NCBI RefSeq assembly: GCF_003990045.1
Contig: NZ_RZGZ01000005.1
Span: 1-64,000 of the forward strand
Reading direction: 5' to 3'
From: Labedella endophytica
GTDB taxonomy: Bacteria; Actinomycetota; Actinomycetes; Actinomycetales; Microbacteriaceae
Length of the DNA: 64,000 bases
Part shown: positions 1 through 8,431 of the stretch, piece by piece
Layout of the letters: every line of letters begins with the position of its first letter
Position numbering within the stretch: position 1 is the first letter of the stretch
Program-made: the position numbers and the translations under genes
The notes under the pieces: model-generated
Database searches by the model: none
The model's input: only the letters and a program-made list of their open reading frames with translations
What the model was told of the DNA's origin: nothing

Positions 1-1
1 C

Positions 2-418
2 GGCATGGACACCCCGATCTCCGTCCAAGCCATCGAGAAGATGATCGACTCCCGCGGCATGCAACACATCGTCTTCAACGACAAAGGCCGGGCGCTCGGC
101 CTCGGGTCCGTGCAGCGCTGCTTCACCCCCTCGCAGCGCCGAGTGATCGCGGCCCGTGACGGCGGATGCGTGATCCCCGGCTGCACCGCCCCCGCCGGAT
201 GGTGCGAAGTCCACCACGTGATCCCCTGGCGAGACGGCGGCAAGACCCACACCGACAACGGGGTCCTCCTGTGTTGGGGCCATCACCAGAGCATCGATAG
301 AGGTCCCTGGGAGTTGTCCATGCCGGACGGCGTCCCCTATGTCCGAGGTCCGGGCCACTGGCAATGGACCCACACCACGAAAAGTCGAACCAGACCACCT
401 GCAGCTCCAACCCGGTAG
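2..418 (+). CDS. HNH endonuclease, 13E12 repeat family, C-terminal part (cut by window edge)
   Basis: The reading frame is open at the left edge, so only the C-terminal ~138 residues are present and the true start lies outside. The visible part carries a full HNH nuclease module: CVIPGC, WCEVHHV, the GG.T...N spacer and LCWGHH, giving two zinc-binding Cys pairs and the catalytic HH. Proteins of this kind (DUF222 followed by HNH) are multi-copy in Microbacteriaceae and mycobacteria; their role is uncertain and they are often counted as selfish or repeat genes. No transposase or integrase lies beside it here. The family is clear; whether the whole gene is intact cannot be judged. Confidence 0.85.
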   Translation, partial: GMDTPISVQAIEKMIDSRGMQHIVFNDKGRALGLGSVQRCFTPSQRRVIAARDGGCVIPGCTAPAGWCEVHHVIPWRDGGKTHTDNGVLLCWGHHQSIDRGPWELSMPDGVPYVRGPGHWQWTHTTKSRTRPPAAPTR

Positions 419-482
419 GCGTTCGGCGCGGCCTGTGGACGGCGCGAACGCGGCATTCGTCCGTCCGCCTATCGTCGTCGGC

Positions 483-1031
483 ATGGGGGACGTGAATTGG
501 ATTCTGCGTGGACTTACAACGGGCGCCGCGTTCGTGCTCTTGTTCTCCCTGGCAGCATGCGGTGCGGCAGAAGATCCGCCGACTTCGGCGGAACCGATCG
601 ACGATGAATCCGTGAGGCTGCTGGCAGCGGAAGACGCATTCACGACGTTCAATGCTGCGTTTGACGGGTACTCGTCGGGCACGGCACCGATCGAGTCACT
701 CGAACCTCTCGTGACAGCCGATTATTTCAAGGTCCTCAGAGAGCAAGACCCGGCGTTCTCCGAGCAACGTGTGTCGGGCGTGACGTCCTTCGACACCGTC
801 GAACTCGCGAAGGATCCACCACGAGATGACCTCGGGAAAGCTGAGGCCATCACGCTGTGCCGTGACCTCTCGAGGACCGAGGTACGGGGCCCGGACGGCA
901 GCACCATCGACGCGCCTGAGCGAATGTTGCGAGTTCCGTTGATCGTCTACTTCGTTCCTGCTGACACGGATCCTCTGACCTTGCTCGTTGCGGAAATGGA
1001 CCAATGGCCGTCACCCGACTACTGCTCATAG
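483..1031 (+). CDS. Putative lipoprotein, function unknown
   Basis: A 182-residue protein whose N-terminus is a signal peptide ending in the lipobox LAAC, so it should be lipid-anchored outside the membrane. The start at 483 puts a short polar stretch and then a hydrophobic core directly before the lipobox; a longer frame from 339 would bury the signal peptide, and a GTG at 492 is an alternative. The mature part (DDESVRLLAAEDAFTTF onward) is mixed alpha/beta in composition with two late cysteines, and I do not recognise a domain. It overlaps the next gene by 28 bp, so the two are probably co-translated. Lower third-position GC than its neighbours is noticeable in the first half. Confidence 0.6.
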   Translation: MGDVNWILRGLTTGAAFVLLFSLAACGAAEDPPTSAEPIDDESVRLLAAEDAFTTFNAAFDGYSSGTAPIESLEPLVTADYFKVLREQDPAFSEQRVSGVTSFDTVELAKDPPRDDLGKAEAITLCRDLSRTEVRGPDGSTIDAPERMLRVPLIVYFVPADTDPLTLLVAEMDQWPSPDYCS

Positions 1032-1813
1032 CCTTTCTGGTCGTGGCCGCACTTCCTCATCAAGGCGCACCTCTTCCAGACGACCCTGCGTGTGGAGAAG
1101 GAGGTGCTGCATCGGGGCTCTGCGTCGATCCCGGCATCTCGGACGGCTCGGTCGACCTGTCCGGTTCCGAAGGGTTCGGTAGCTCTGATCAGGGACCAGG
1201 GCAGAACGACACCGGTTCGGACGGCGCCACACGGGGTGATGGCGGCTCCGCGGACCCCCGTGACATCCAGGACAGCCTCCGATGCGGCGAAACCTCACTC
1301 TGCCGTGACACCTACGGCGCTTCCCCCGTCCCCACGATCACCCTCGCGGACCTCGCGAGCTTCTCCCCCACCGCACCAACTATCCGGACAGAACCTGATG
1401 GTTGGGCACTCCGCGGACTCCCGATAAACGCCATCGCCGACACGGCGGTCAACAGTCACGACGGGACATTGCTCGACCATCCGGTCACCGTCCGCTTCAC
1501 CCCACACACGTACCGCTGGGATTGGGGAGACGGCACCACTACCAGCACAACGACAGCCGGCTCCACCTGGGAGGATGTCGACCTCCCCCGATTCAGCGAG
1601 ACAGCCACATCACACGTCTACATCGAACGCGGAACCGTCACGGTGACCCTACACGTCGACTACAGCGTCGAGTACCAGCTCGACGGTGACGCGTGGACCT
1701 CGGTCACCGGCACGGTGAACGCCACGAGCACCGACAGGATCTACGTCGGCACCGCCACCACCGTCATCGTCCCCGACGACTGCAACGCCGACCCCCTCGG
1801 CATCGGCTGCTGA
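1004..1813 (+). CDS. Secreted PKD-like domain protein
   Basis: A 269-residue protein with a short N-terminal hydrophobic signal (LLLIAFLVVAAL) and no lipobox, so probably exported. Residues ~25-110 are low-complexity and rich in Gly, Ser and Asp. Residues ~165-210 contain the PKD/beta-sandwich signature YRWDWGDGT and then HVYIERGTVTVTL, as in polycystic-kidney-disease-like domains that bind surfaces or other proteins. The C-terminus has two cysteines (DCNADPLGIGC). It begins inside the end of the upstream lipoprotein gene, suggesting the two products are made together and perhaps act together at the cell surface. The precise role is unknown. Confidence 0.65.
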   Translation: MAVTRLLLIAFLVVAALPHQGAPLPDDPACGEGGAASGLCVDPGISDGSVDLSGSEGFGSSDQGPGQNDTGSDGATRGDGGSADPRDIQDSLRCGETSLCRDTYGASPVPTITLADLASFSPTAPTIRTEPDGWALRGLPINAIADTAVNSHDGTLLDHPVTVRFTPHTYRWDWGDGTTTSTTTAGSTWEDVDLPRFSETATSHVYIERGTVTVTLHVDYSVEYQLDGDAWTSVTGTVNATSTDRIYVGTATTVIVPDDCNADPLGIGC

Positions 1814-1860
1814 CCCCAAAGGCTCTCACTGTCACCGAGATCGCTGGAGGCGGACACACA

Positions 1861-1894
1861 GAACGGCCCGGACCACGAGGGATCCGGGCCGTTC
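1861..1894. terminator. Bidirectional hairpin between convergent genes
   Basis: A perfect 12-bp inverted repeat (GAACGGCCCGGA / TCCGGGCCGTTC) with a 10-nt loop lies between the convergent PKD gene and ndk. There is no strong U-tract, which is normal for GC-rich Actinobacteria. Confidence 0.65.
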
Positions 1895-1959
1895 CGACGG
1901 CGCGCTGCGTAGTCGTGGAGACTGCGTCAGCACAACACCGTGTCAGTGCAGGGGTGTCC

Positions 1960-2379
1960 TCAGGAGGCGAACCAGAGACCGAGCTCGCGCGAGGCGGACT
2001 CGGGGCTGTCCGAACCGTGGACGAGGTTCTGCTGCACGGCGAGACCCCAGTCACGGCCGAAGTCGCCGCGGATCGTGCCGGGCGCGGCCGTCGTCGGATC
2101 CGTGGTCCCGGCGAGCGAGCGGAATCCCTCGATCACACGGTTGCCGGCGACGCGCAGGGCGACGACGGGACCGGAGAGCATGAACTCGACGAGGGGCTCG
2201 TAGAACGGCTTGCCCTCGTGCTCGGCGTAGTGCTGAGCGAGCAGCGCGCGGTCCGGCTCGATCATGCGGATGTCGACGAGCGAGTAGCCCTTCGCCTCGA
2301 TCCGGCGCAGGATCTCACCAGTCAGATTGCGGGCGACCCCGTCGGGCTTGACGAGGACGAGGGTTTCTTCGACGTCCAT
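1960..2379 (-). CDS. ndk: Nucleoside diphosphate kinase
   Basis: Transfers the gamma-phosphate of ATP to nucleoside diphosphates through a phospho-histidine, balancing NTP and dNTP pools in the cytoplasm. The 139-residue length is typical. The catalytic motif NLVHGSDSPESA places the active histidine at residue 121; ETLVLVKPDG near the N-terminus and the GTIRGDFG segment are also standard. The start was set at the ATG at 2379 because it gives the family's normal N-terminus and has an AGGAG ribosome site just upstream. It is the last gene of the ileS-folC-DUF4233-ndk group on the minus strand and ends before a hairpin terminator. Confidence 0.96.
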   Translation of the reverse strand: MDVEETLVLVKPDGVARNLTGEILRRIEAKGYSLVDIRMIEPDRALLAQHYAEHEGKPFYEPLVEFMLSGPVVALRVAGNRVIEGFRSLAGTTDPTTAAPGTIRGDFGRDWGLAVQQNLVHGSDSPESASRELGLWFAS

Positions 2380-2389
2380 GAGTTTCTCC

Positions 2390-2776
2390 TCAGATATCCG
2401 TGCTGTCGGTGGCCGCGTTCCTCCGGTCGATCCGCGTCCCCACGACGAGGCAGTAGACCCAGGTCGCGGCGAACGTTCCCCCGATGAAGAACATGACGGG
2501 GACGAGGAAGCCGCTAGCAACGATAGCGGCTTGCACCACCGTGCCGATGACGGCCCCGATCCGGAACTGCGCGAGAGCGAGTGTGATGACCATGACCAGC
2601 ACGAGCACCCCGCCACCGACGAGAGCGACGGTGGGCTCGAGCGCATCGAGTCCGAACGCGACGAGCGCCCCGAGGAAGACCACGATGGTCTCGAACCCGA
2701 GCACGATGGACAGCAACGATCCTCGGACCGAACGCGGGCGTCCGCTCGATCGTCCGCTGAATCGTGACAGGCTCAC
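2390..2776 (-). CDS. DUF4233-like small membrane protein
   Basis: A 128-residue, strongly hydrophobic protein with three or four predicted membrane segments (around SIVLGFETIVVFLGALVAF, ALVGGGVLVLVMVITL and the C-terminal FLVPVMFFIGGT region). A DUF4233 protein in this exact position between folC and ndk is common in Actinobacteria; its function is not known. I chose the GTG at 2776, which overlaps the folC stop as GTGA like the other coupled genes here; a GTG at 2785 in the same frame is the alternative. It lies 10 bp before ndk, so all four genes can share one transcript. Confidence 0.75.
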   Translation of the reverse strand: MSLSRFSGRSSGRPRSVRGSLLSIVLGFETIVVFLGALVAFGLDALEPTVALVGGGVLVLVMVITLALAQFRIGAVIGTVVQAAIVASGFLVPVMFFIGGTFAATWVYCLVVGTRIDRRNAATDSTDI

Positions 2777-4110
2777 GGCTTCCACCCCTGGTCGTCCGCG
2801 AATGCGGCCGCCTCTCCTCCGAGCACGATCGACCCGGTCACGACGACGAGACGCTTGTCACCGGCGGCCGCCCAGGTGCGGGCGTCCTCCAGTGCGTCCT
2901 CGAGCCGCTCATAGCCGTCGGCCTCGACGCCGCCGACTGCCAGAGCGATACTCGTGAGGTCCTCGAACGGGATCGAGCGATCGGACTGCGGCTGCGTGAG
3001 GTGGAAACGCGTGGCGATCGGCGAGAGCGTCGCGAGGATGCCGGCGGCGTCCTTGTCGGCGAGCACGCCGACGACGAACGCGATCTCGTCGGCGTCGAAG
3101 TAGCGACCGAGGGCGTCGACGAGGGCCTCGGCCCCGTGCGGGTTGTGTGCCGCGTCGACCAGGATCGTCGGATCGGTGCCGACGAGCTGCAGCCGTCCGG
3201 GAGATGTGGCCGTTCCGACGCCGTCCCCGAGGGGCTCAGCGGAGAGGGGGATCGCTCCCCCTCCGAGGAAGCTCTCGACGGCCGCGATCGCGACCGCGGC
3301 ATTGACCCCCTGGTGATCTCCGTAGAGCGGCAGGTACAGCTCGTCGTACGTCGCGGCGCGGCCTCGCACCGTGATGAGTTGACCACCGACGGCCACCCGA
3401 TCGTCGAGGAGGTCGAACTCGGTCCCGGCACGCACGAGGGTCGCCTCGCTCAACTCGGCGGCCCGCTCGATCTCGGCAAGGGCCTCGGCGGACTGCGGTG
3501 CCGTGACGGCGGTGATCCCCGGCTTGATGATGCCTGCCTTGGTCCGCGCGATCTCGGCGACCGTGTTGCCGAGCTGGGCGGCGTGGTCCATCCCGATCGG
3601 AGTGAAGACCGCGATGGCGGCATCGGCGGCATTCGTCGAATCCCATTCGCCACCCATCCCCACCTCGATGACCGCGACGTCGACCGGCGCATCGGCGAAG
3701 GACGCGAAGGCGAGCACGGTGAGCACCTCGAAGAAGGTCAGTCGCTTCTCGTCGGCGGCCTCGAGTTCGGCATCGACCATCTCGACGTACGGCAGGATGT
3801 CATCCCAGTTGGCAGCGATCGCCTCGTCGGAGATCGGCTCTCCGTCGATCGAGATCCGCTCGGTGAACGACACGAAGTGCGGACTCGTGAAGAGTCCGGT
3901 GCGCAGTCCGTAGGCCCGCAGGATGCTCTCCGTGATGCGGCTCGTGCTCGTCTTGCCGTTCGTTCCGGCGATCTGGATGATCGGGAACGCCGACTGGGGG
4001 TCCCCGAGCAGTTCGAGGACGCGGCGGGTCGGGGCGAGTCGACGACGCGGAGCACCCTCGCCGATGCGCCCGAGCAGCGCTTGATAGACGGTCTCTGCAT
4101 CCTCGGTCAT
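2773..4110 (-). CDS. folC: Folylpolyglutamate synthase / dihydrofolate synthase
   Basis: Adds glutamate to dihydropteroate and to folates, keeping folate coenzymes in the cell. The 445-residue protein has the Mur-ligase-like ATP loop GTNGKTST at residues ~49-56, the family segment [24 protein letters not shown] and the C-terminal-domain motif DAAHNPHG. The start ATG at 4110 overlaps the ileS stop codon in an ATGA, so translation is probably coupled. Much longer upstream reading frame exists in this GC-rich DNA but is only the antisense-free continuation and has no sensible sequence. Confidence 0.93.
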   Translation of the reverse strand: MTEDAETVYQALLGRIGEGAPRRRLAPTRRVLELLGDPQSAFPIIQIAGTNGKTSTSRITESILRAYGLRTGLFTSPHFVSFTERISIDGEPISDEAIAANWDDILPYVEMVDAELEAADEKRLTFFEVLTVLAFASFADAPVDVAVIEVGMGGEWDSTNAADAAIAVFTPIGMDHAAQLGNTVAEIARTKAGIIKPGITAVTAPQSAEALAEIERAAELSEATLVRAGTEFDLLDDRVAVGGQLITVRGRAATYDELYLPLYGDHQGVNAAVAIAAVESFLGGGAIPLSAEPLGDGVGTATSPGRLQLVGTDPTILVDAAHNPHGAEALVDALGRYFDADEIAFVVGVLADKDAAGILATLSPIATRFHLTQPQSDRSIPFEDLTSIALAVGGVEADGYERLEDALEDARTWAAAGDKRLVVVTGSIVLGGEAAAFADDQGWKP

Positions 4111-7100
4111 CGTGCTCCTCCGGTCATCGATGCGGTGACCCTCGACACGGCGATCCGGACGGACCCCACATTGGCGTAGGTACCCGCCGTGATGGTCGCC
4201 ACGTGCTCGGCGCTCTCGGGGACGACGACGTCCTCCTGCCATCCGGAGACGAGTTCGGTCGCGAGTGTCTCGCGCCCGATCTCCCCCGTCCAGCGTTCGA
4301 TGGCGGCCTCGTCCTCTCGGTCGGAGAAGACGAGGTGCAGGCTGATGCGGTCGCTCACCTCGAAGCCCGCGGCCTTGCGGGTGTCCTGCACGGCGCGGAT
4401 GACGTCGCGCGCAAGACCCTCGGCCTCGAGCTCGGGCGTCAGTCGCGTGTCGAGCAGGACGAACCCTCCCGAGGGAAGCACGGCGACGGCCGAACCGTCC
4501 GATCCGTCGGCCGCCTCGAGGACGAGGTCGTACTCGTGCGGCTCCAGCTCGATGCCACCAGCTACGACGACGCCGTCGGTCTCCGACCAGTCGCCCGACT
4601 TCGAGGCCTTGATGGCCTCCTGCACGCGCTTGCCCAGCCGCGGTCCGGCGGCGCGCGCGTTGACCGTGAGGCGGGACGACACACCGAATCGTTCGGCGCT
4701 CGTCGAGTCGAGCGCCTCGATCGACACCGACTTCACGTTGAGCTCGTCGCGGAGGATCGCCTCGAACGGCGCGAGATCGTCGACGCCACCGGTGACGACC
4801 GTGAGACCGGCGAGCGGGAGGCGCACGCGCAGCCCTTCCTTCTTGCGGAGCGAGAGGACGGATCCGGTGATCGTGCGTACGGCGTCCATGGCCGTGACGA
4901 GGGCGTCGTCCTGCGGGAGCGCCTCGACGTCGGGCCAATCGGTGAGGTGCACGCTGCGCCCGCCCGTGAGGTCCTTCCAGACCCGCTCCGTCGTGAGCGG
5001 GAGGAGCGGGGCTGCGAGGCGCGTGAGCACCTCGAGCACGGTGTAGAGCGTGTCGAAGGCGTCCGCTCCGGCGCTCTCGGCGCTCTCCTCCGACACACCC
5101 GTCCAGAAACGGTCACGGGAACGTCGCACGTACCAGTTGGTGAGGACGTCGGCGAAGTCGCGGAGCGCGTTCGCCGCGAGAGGCGAGTCGAGTGCGTCGA
5201 GGTGCCGGGTGACCTCCTCGGCGACCGTCCGCAGTTTCGCGAGGATGTAGCGGTCGAGCACGTCCGTCGATTCCGTGCTCCAGCGCGCCTCGTACCCGCC
5301 CGGCTTCGCCGAGTTGGCGTAGAGGGCGAAGAAGTACCAGGAGTTCCAGAGCGGCAGGATGAACTGCCGCACGCCCTCGCGGATACCCGCCTCGGTGACC
5401 ACGAGGTTGCCGCCGCGGATCACCGAACTCGACATGAGGAACCAGCGCATCGCGTCGGCGCCGTCACGGTCGAAGACCTCGGAGACGTCCGGGTAGTTGC
5501 GCAGGCTCTTCGACATCTTGGCGCCGTCGCTGCCGAGCACGATGCCGTGGCTGATGACGTTCGAGAACGCCGGGCGGTCGAAGAGCGCGGTCGCAAGCAC
5601 GTGCATGACGTAGAACCAGCCACGCGTCTGGCCGATGTACTCCACGATGAAGTCCGCCGGGTTGTGCGAGTCGAACCACTCCTGGTTCTCGAACGGGTAG
5701 TGCACCTGGGCGTAGGGCATCGACCCCGAGTCGAACCACACGTCGAAGACGTCCTCGATGCGGCGCATCGTGCTCTGCCCGGTCGGATCGTCCGGGTTCG
5801 GGCGCGTGAGCTCGTCGATGAACGGACGGTGCAGATCGTCGGGCCGCACGCCGAAATCGCGCTCGAGTTCGTCGAGGGAGCCGTAGACGTCGACGCGCGG
5901 GTAGTTCGGGTCGTCGCTCTTCCACACGGGGATTGGCGACCCCCAGTAGCGATTGCGCGAGACCGACCAGTCGCGAGCGTTCTCGAGCCACTTGCCGAAC
6001 TGGCCGTCCTTGACGTTGTCCGGCACCCACGTGATCTGCTCATTGAGCTCGACCATGCGGTCCTTGATCTCCGTCACACGGACGAACCAGCTCGACACGG
6101 CCTTGTAGATGAGGGGGTTCCGGCAGCGCCAGCAGTGCGGGTAGCTGTGCTCGTAGCTGCGCACCTGGAGGAGCCGCCTCGACGCGCGCAGCGACTGGGT
6201 GAGCGGCTTGTTCGCGTCGAACCAGCGCTCGCCCGCGACATCGGGGACCGTCTGGAGGAATCGGCCGGCGTCGTCGAGCGACAGGATCACGGGGATCCCC
6301 GCCTCGGCGCACACGATCTGGTCGTCCTCGCCGTAGGCGGGGGCCTGATGCACGATCCCGGTGCCCTCGCCCGTCGCGACGTAGTCGGCGACGAGGATCT
6401 GCCACGCGTTCTGGGTGCCGAACTGCTCGGTGTCCGCGTAGTAGTCCCACAACCGGTCGTAGTGCACCCCGCCGAGCTCGGCGCCCGTGAGGGTGCGCTC
6501 GACGGCCGAGAGCGCCTCGTCGGCGCTCTCATAGCCGAGGTCCTTCGCGTAGGAACCCACGGTGTCCTCGGCGAGGAGGTACCGAGCCGCCCCTCCCTCG
6601 CTTCCGTCGGCGGCACCGTTCGGTCCGGCGGGCAGCACCGCGTAGACGATCTCGGGTCCGACCGCGAGGGCCATGTTGGTGGGGAGCGTCCAGGGTGTCG
6701 TCGTCCAGGCGAGGGCGTTCACGGCGGTGAGGCCGAGAGCCTCGGCCTTCTCGCCCAGCAGGGGGAACGTGACCGTGACGGACTGGTCCTGGCGCATCGT
6801 GTAGACGTCGTCGTCCATGCGGAGTTCGTGGTTCGACAGCGGCGTCTCGTCGTTCCAGCAGTAGGGCAGTACGCGGTAGCCCTCGTAGGCGAGGCCCTTG
6901 TCGTGGAGCTGCTTGAACGCCCAGATCACGCTCTCCATGAAGGTCACGTCGAGCGTCTTGTAGTCGTTCTCGAAGTCCACCCAGCGGGCCTGGCGCGTGA
7001 CGTAGTCCTGCCACTCGTCCGTGTATGCCAGGACCGACTCGCGCGCCTTCGCGTTGAAGGCGCCGATCCCCATCTCCTCGATCTCGTCCTTCGTGGTGAT

Positions 7101-7487
7101 CCCGAGCTGGCGCATGGCCTCGAGCTCGGCGGGGAGGCCGTGGGTGTCCCAGCCGAAGCGGCGGTGGACCTGCTTGCCGCGCATCGTCTGGTAGCGGGGG
7201 AAGAGGTCCTTCGCGTAGCCCGTGAGGAGGTGGCCGTAGTGCGGGAGGCCGTTCGCGAAAGGTGGACCGTCGTAGAACACCCACTCGGGGGCACCCTCGC
7301 GGCGCGCGATCGACTCGGCGAATGTGCCGTCGGCCTTCCAGAAGGCGAGCACGTCTTCCTCGAGGCGAGGCAGGACGGGGTTCGGGACGACACCGAACGA
7401 GGCCCCGGGCGCGTGCTCCTGCGCGGACGCCGACGCGTCGGCTGCGGCGGAGCCGTTCTCGGAGGCCGAGGATCGGGGGTAGGTCAT
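4107..7487 (-). CDS. ileS: Isoleucyl-tRNA synthetase
   Basis: Charges tRNA-Ile with isoleucine. The 1,126-residue protein shows the class I HIGH-type motif as HYGH (residues 83-86, in [11 protein letters not shown]) and KMSKS at 657-661, with the large inserted editing domain between them and the anticodon-binding region after. Length and the HYGH form match the eukaryote-like IleRS type found in Actinobacteria, which in other species is less sensitive to mupirocin (family knowledge, not tested here). The first ~30 residues are an Ala/Ser-rich extension. Expression is controlled by the T-box directly upstream, whose sequestering hairpin covers the ribosome site. It is the first gene of the operon continuing to folC. 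Confidence 0.97.
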   Translation of the reverse strand: MTYPRSSASENGSAAADASASAQEHAPGASFGVVPNPVLPRLEEDVLAFWKADGTFAESIARREGAPEWVFYDGPPFANGLPHYGHLLTGYAKDLFPRYQTMRGKQVHRRFGWDTHGLPAELEAMRQLGITTKDEIEEMGIGAFNAKARESVLAYTDEWQDYVTRQARWVDFENDYKTLDVTFMESVIWAFKQLHDKGLAYEGYRVLPYCWNDETPLSNHELRMDDDVYTMRQDQSVTVTFPLLGEKAEALGLTAVNALAWTTTPWTLPTNMALAVGPEIVYAVLPAGPNGAADGSEGGAARYLLAEDTVGSYAKDLGYESADEALSAVERTLTGAELGGVHYDRLWDYYADTEQFGTQNAWQILVADYVATGEGTGIVHQAPAYGEDDQIVCAEAGIPVILSLDDAGRFLQTVPDVAGERWFDANKPLTQSLRASRRLLQVRSYEHSYPHCWRCRNPLIYKAVSSWFVRVTEIKDRMVELNEQITWVPDNVKDGQFGKWLENARDWSVSRNRYWGSPIPVWKSDDPNYPRVDVYGSLDELERDFGVRPDDLHRPFIDELTRPNPDDPTGQSTMRRIEDVFDVWFDSGSMPYAQVHYPFENQEWFDSHNPADFIVEYIGQTRGWFYVMHVLATALFDRPAFSNVISHGIVLGSDGAKMSKSLRNYPDVSEVFDRDGADAMRWFLMSSSVIRGGNLVVTEAGIREGVRQFILPLWNSWYFFALYANSAKPGGYEARWSTESTDVLDRYILAKLRTVAEEVTRHLDALDSPLAANALRDFADVLTNWYVRRSRDRFWTGVSEESAESAGADAFDTLYTVLEVLTRLAAPLLPLTTERVWKDLTGGRSVHLTDWPDVEALPQDDALVTAMDAVRTITGSVLSLRKKEGLRVRLPLAGLTVVTGGVDDLAPFEAILRDELNVKSVSIEALDSTSAERFGVSSRLTVNARAAGPRLGKRVQEAIKASKSGDWSETDGVVVAGGIELEPHEYDLVLEAADGSDGSAVAVLPSGGFVLLDTRLTPELEAEGLARDVIRAVQDTRKAAGFEVSDRISLHLVFSDREDEAAIERWTGEIGRETLATELVSGWQEDVVVPESAEHVATITAGTYANVGSVRIAVSRVTASMTGGAR

Positions 7488-7490
7488 GTC

Positions 7491-7683
7491 ACTCCTGCGG
7501 ATCGATCGAATCCGCAGGGACGCCGTCTCCGACGCGGTACCACCCTGCTTGCCCGTTCCGTCCGGGTGGACGGTCAGACCTCTCCCCTGCGGCGATGACG
7601 GGCCTGCCCCGTCCGGTTCTACCGGGGCCGTGCGGCCCGTTCTTCCGGATGCTCCCCGGTGATGGCCGGATCGATGCGTGTGC
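7491..7683 (-). promoter_or_regulatory. T-box riboswitch, isoleucine-specific, translational type
   Basis: Read on the minus strand, this leader contains the conserved T-box bulge sequence AAGCAGGGTGGTACCGCG at 7533-7550. About 110 nt upstream is a specifier region GGCCATCACCGGGGAGC whose ATC triplet (7661-7663) matches isoleucine. The leader ends in an 8-bp hairpin (CCTGCGGA / TCCGCAGG, 7494-7518) that takes in part of the AGGAG ribosome site of ileS (7492-7496). There is no terminator with a U-run. This is the layout of the known actinobacterial ileS T-boxes, in which uncharged tRNA-Ile opens the ribosome site instead of preventing termination. Confidence 0.93.
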
Positions 7684-7685
7684 CT

Positions 7686-8321
7686 CTAGTCTATAGCGCC
7701 GATCCGGCCCCGCCAGCCGTCCACGACCGGCCTCACGGCGCCACGGAGATGATCGGCGAGGGGGCCCCGCGCCGTCCCCTCCTCGATCCACTGGGACGCT
7801 CCCGCCATCGCCGCGGCGGCGATCGATGCGGATGCGGCGCGGGCACCCGCGTCGCCGAGCGCCGGTTCCGTCCTCCGCAGGTGCCGCTCGAGCACCTCGC
7901 TCACCGCGAGCAGGCGGGCGAGCCCGGTCGCCCGGAGCTCGTCGGCCGTCCCCATGAGCTCGCGTTGGCTCACGGCCCAGGGCACGCGAGCCCCGGTGAT
8001 GTCGTCGGCGACCACCGCCAGGGCCTCCTCGACCGCGCCGAGTCCCGATGAGCCCGCCGACACGGCGGCGAGGGCGTCATCGAGGCGCGGAACGGCGGCG
8101 TCCAGTTCGACCCAGAGCAGATCGCCCTTGGTCGGGAAGTAGTTGAAGAAGGTCGTGCGCGCGACGCCCGCGCGGCTCGAGATCTGATCGATCGTCGTGC
8201 CGTCGTAGCCCTGCTCGAGGAAGAGCTCGGCGGCGGACTCCTCGAGCATCACGGGAGACGAACGCCGCGGCCGACCGACGCGGACGTGCGATCCCGGTGT
8301 CTCGCGCTCGCTGGAACCCAT
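7686..8321 (-). CDS. TetR/AcrR family transcriptional regulator
   Basis: A 211-residue repressor-type protein. Residues ~25-70 form the helix-turn-helix domain, with the family features SAAELFLEQGYDGTTIDQIS followed by AGVARTTFFNYFPTKGDLL. The C-terminal ~130 residues are the variable ligand-binding and dimer region, so the effector cannot be named. The gene is divergent from the peptide ABC transporter at 8432 with 110 bp between them, so that operon is a plausible target, and a short palindrome lies in the gap. The ATG at 8321 is preceded by a CAGGAT -10-like element at leaderless distance. Confidence 0.9.
   Translation of the reverse strand: MGSSERETPGSHVRVGRPRRSSPVMLEESAAELFLEQGYDGTTIDQISSRAGVARTTFFNYFPTKGDLLWVELDAAVPRLDDALAAVSAGSSGLGAVEEALAVVADDITGARVPWAVSQRELMGTADELRATGLARLLAVSEVLERHLRRTEPALGDAGARAASASIAAAAMAGASQWIEEGTARGPLADHLRGAVRPVVDGWRGRIGAID
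7688..7693 (-). promoter_or_regulatory. -10 element for the T-box/ileS transcript
   Basis: TAGACT on the minus strand, 5-7 nt before the apparent start of the T-box leader. It overlaps the stop codon of the tetR gene (7686-7688). Confidence 0.55.
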
Positions 8322-8327
8322 GACCCC

Positions 8328-8333
8328 ATCCTG
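8328..8333 (-). promoter_or_regulatory. Candidate leaderless -10 for the tetR gene
   Basis: CAGGAT on the minus strand ends 6 nt before the tetR ATG, the same spacing seen for other leaderless genes in this window. Confidence 0.4.
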
Positions 8334-8390
8334 CCGCAGCGGATCGACCGGCGTGCACCTGGCGGCCTGCGCCTCCCGTAGACTCTTTCC

Positions 8391-8401
8391 GTACTCAGTA
8401 C
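8391..8401. promoter_or_regulatory. Candidate operator palindrome GTACTCAGTAC
   Basis: An inverted repeat with 5-bp arms around one central base sits between the divergent tetR gene and the transporter operon, 30 bp before the transporter's first codon. A TetR-family operator is plausible by position only; the site is short. Confidence 0.35.
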
Positions 8402-8431
8402 ATCAATCGCCCCATCGTTCCGAGGACTTCC

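Noticed and set aside
2-418. HNH gene fragment as part of a restriction or phage system
   Set aside because: The sequence is of the common 13E12 repeat type, and no methylase, phage or transposase gene accompanies it in the visible part.
4203-7598. A 1,131-residue open frame antisense to ileS
   Set aside because: It is Arg/Glu/His/Val-rich with no domain, and is the mirror of the ileS codons. In DNA this GC-rich, antisense frames of true genes stay open by codon bias. The same applies to long frames opposite the ABC receptor gene, valS, tig, pepN and the M3 peptidase gene.
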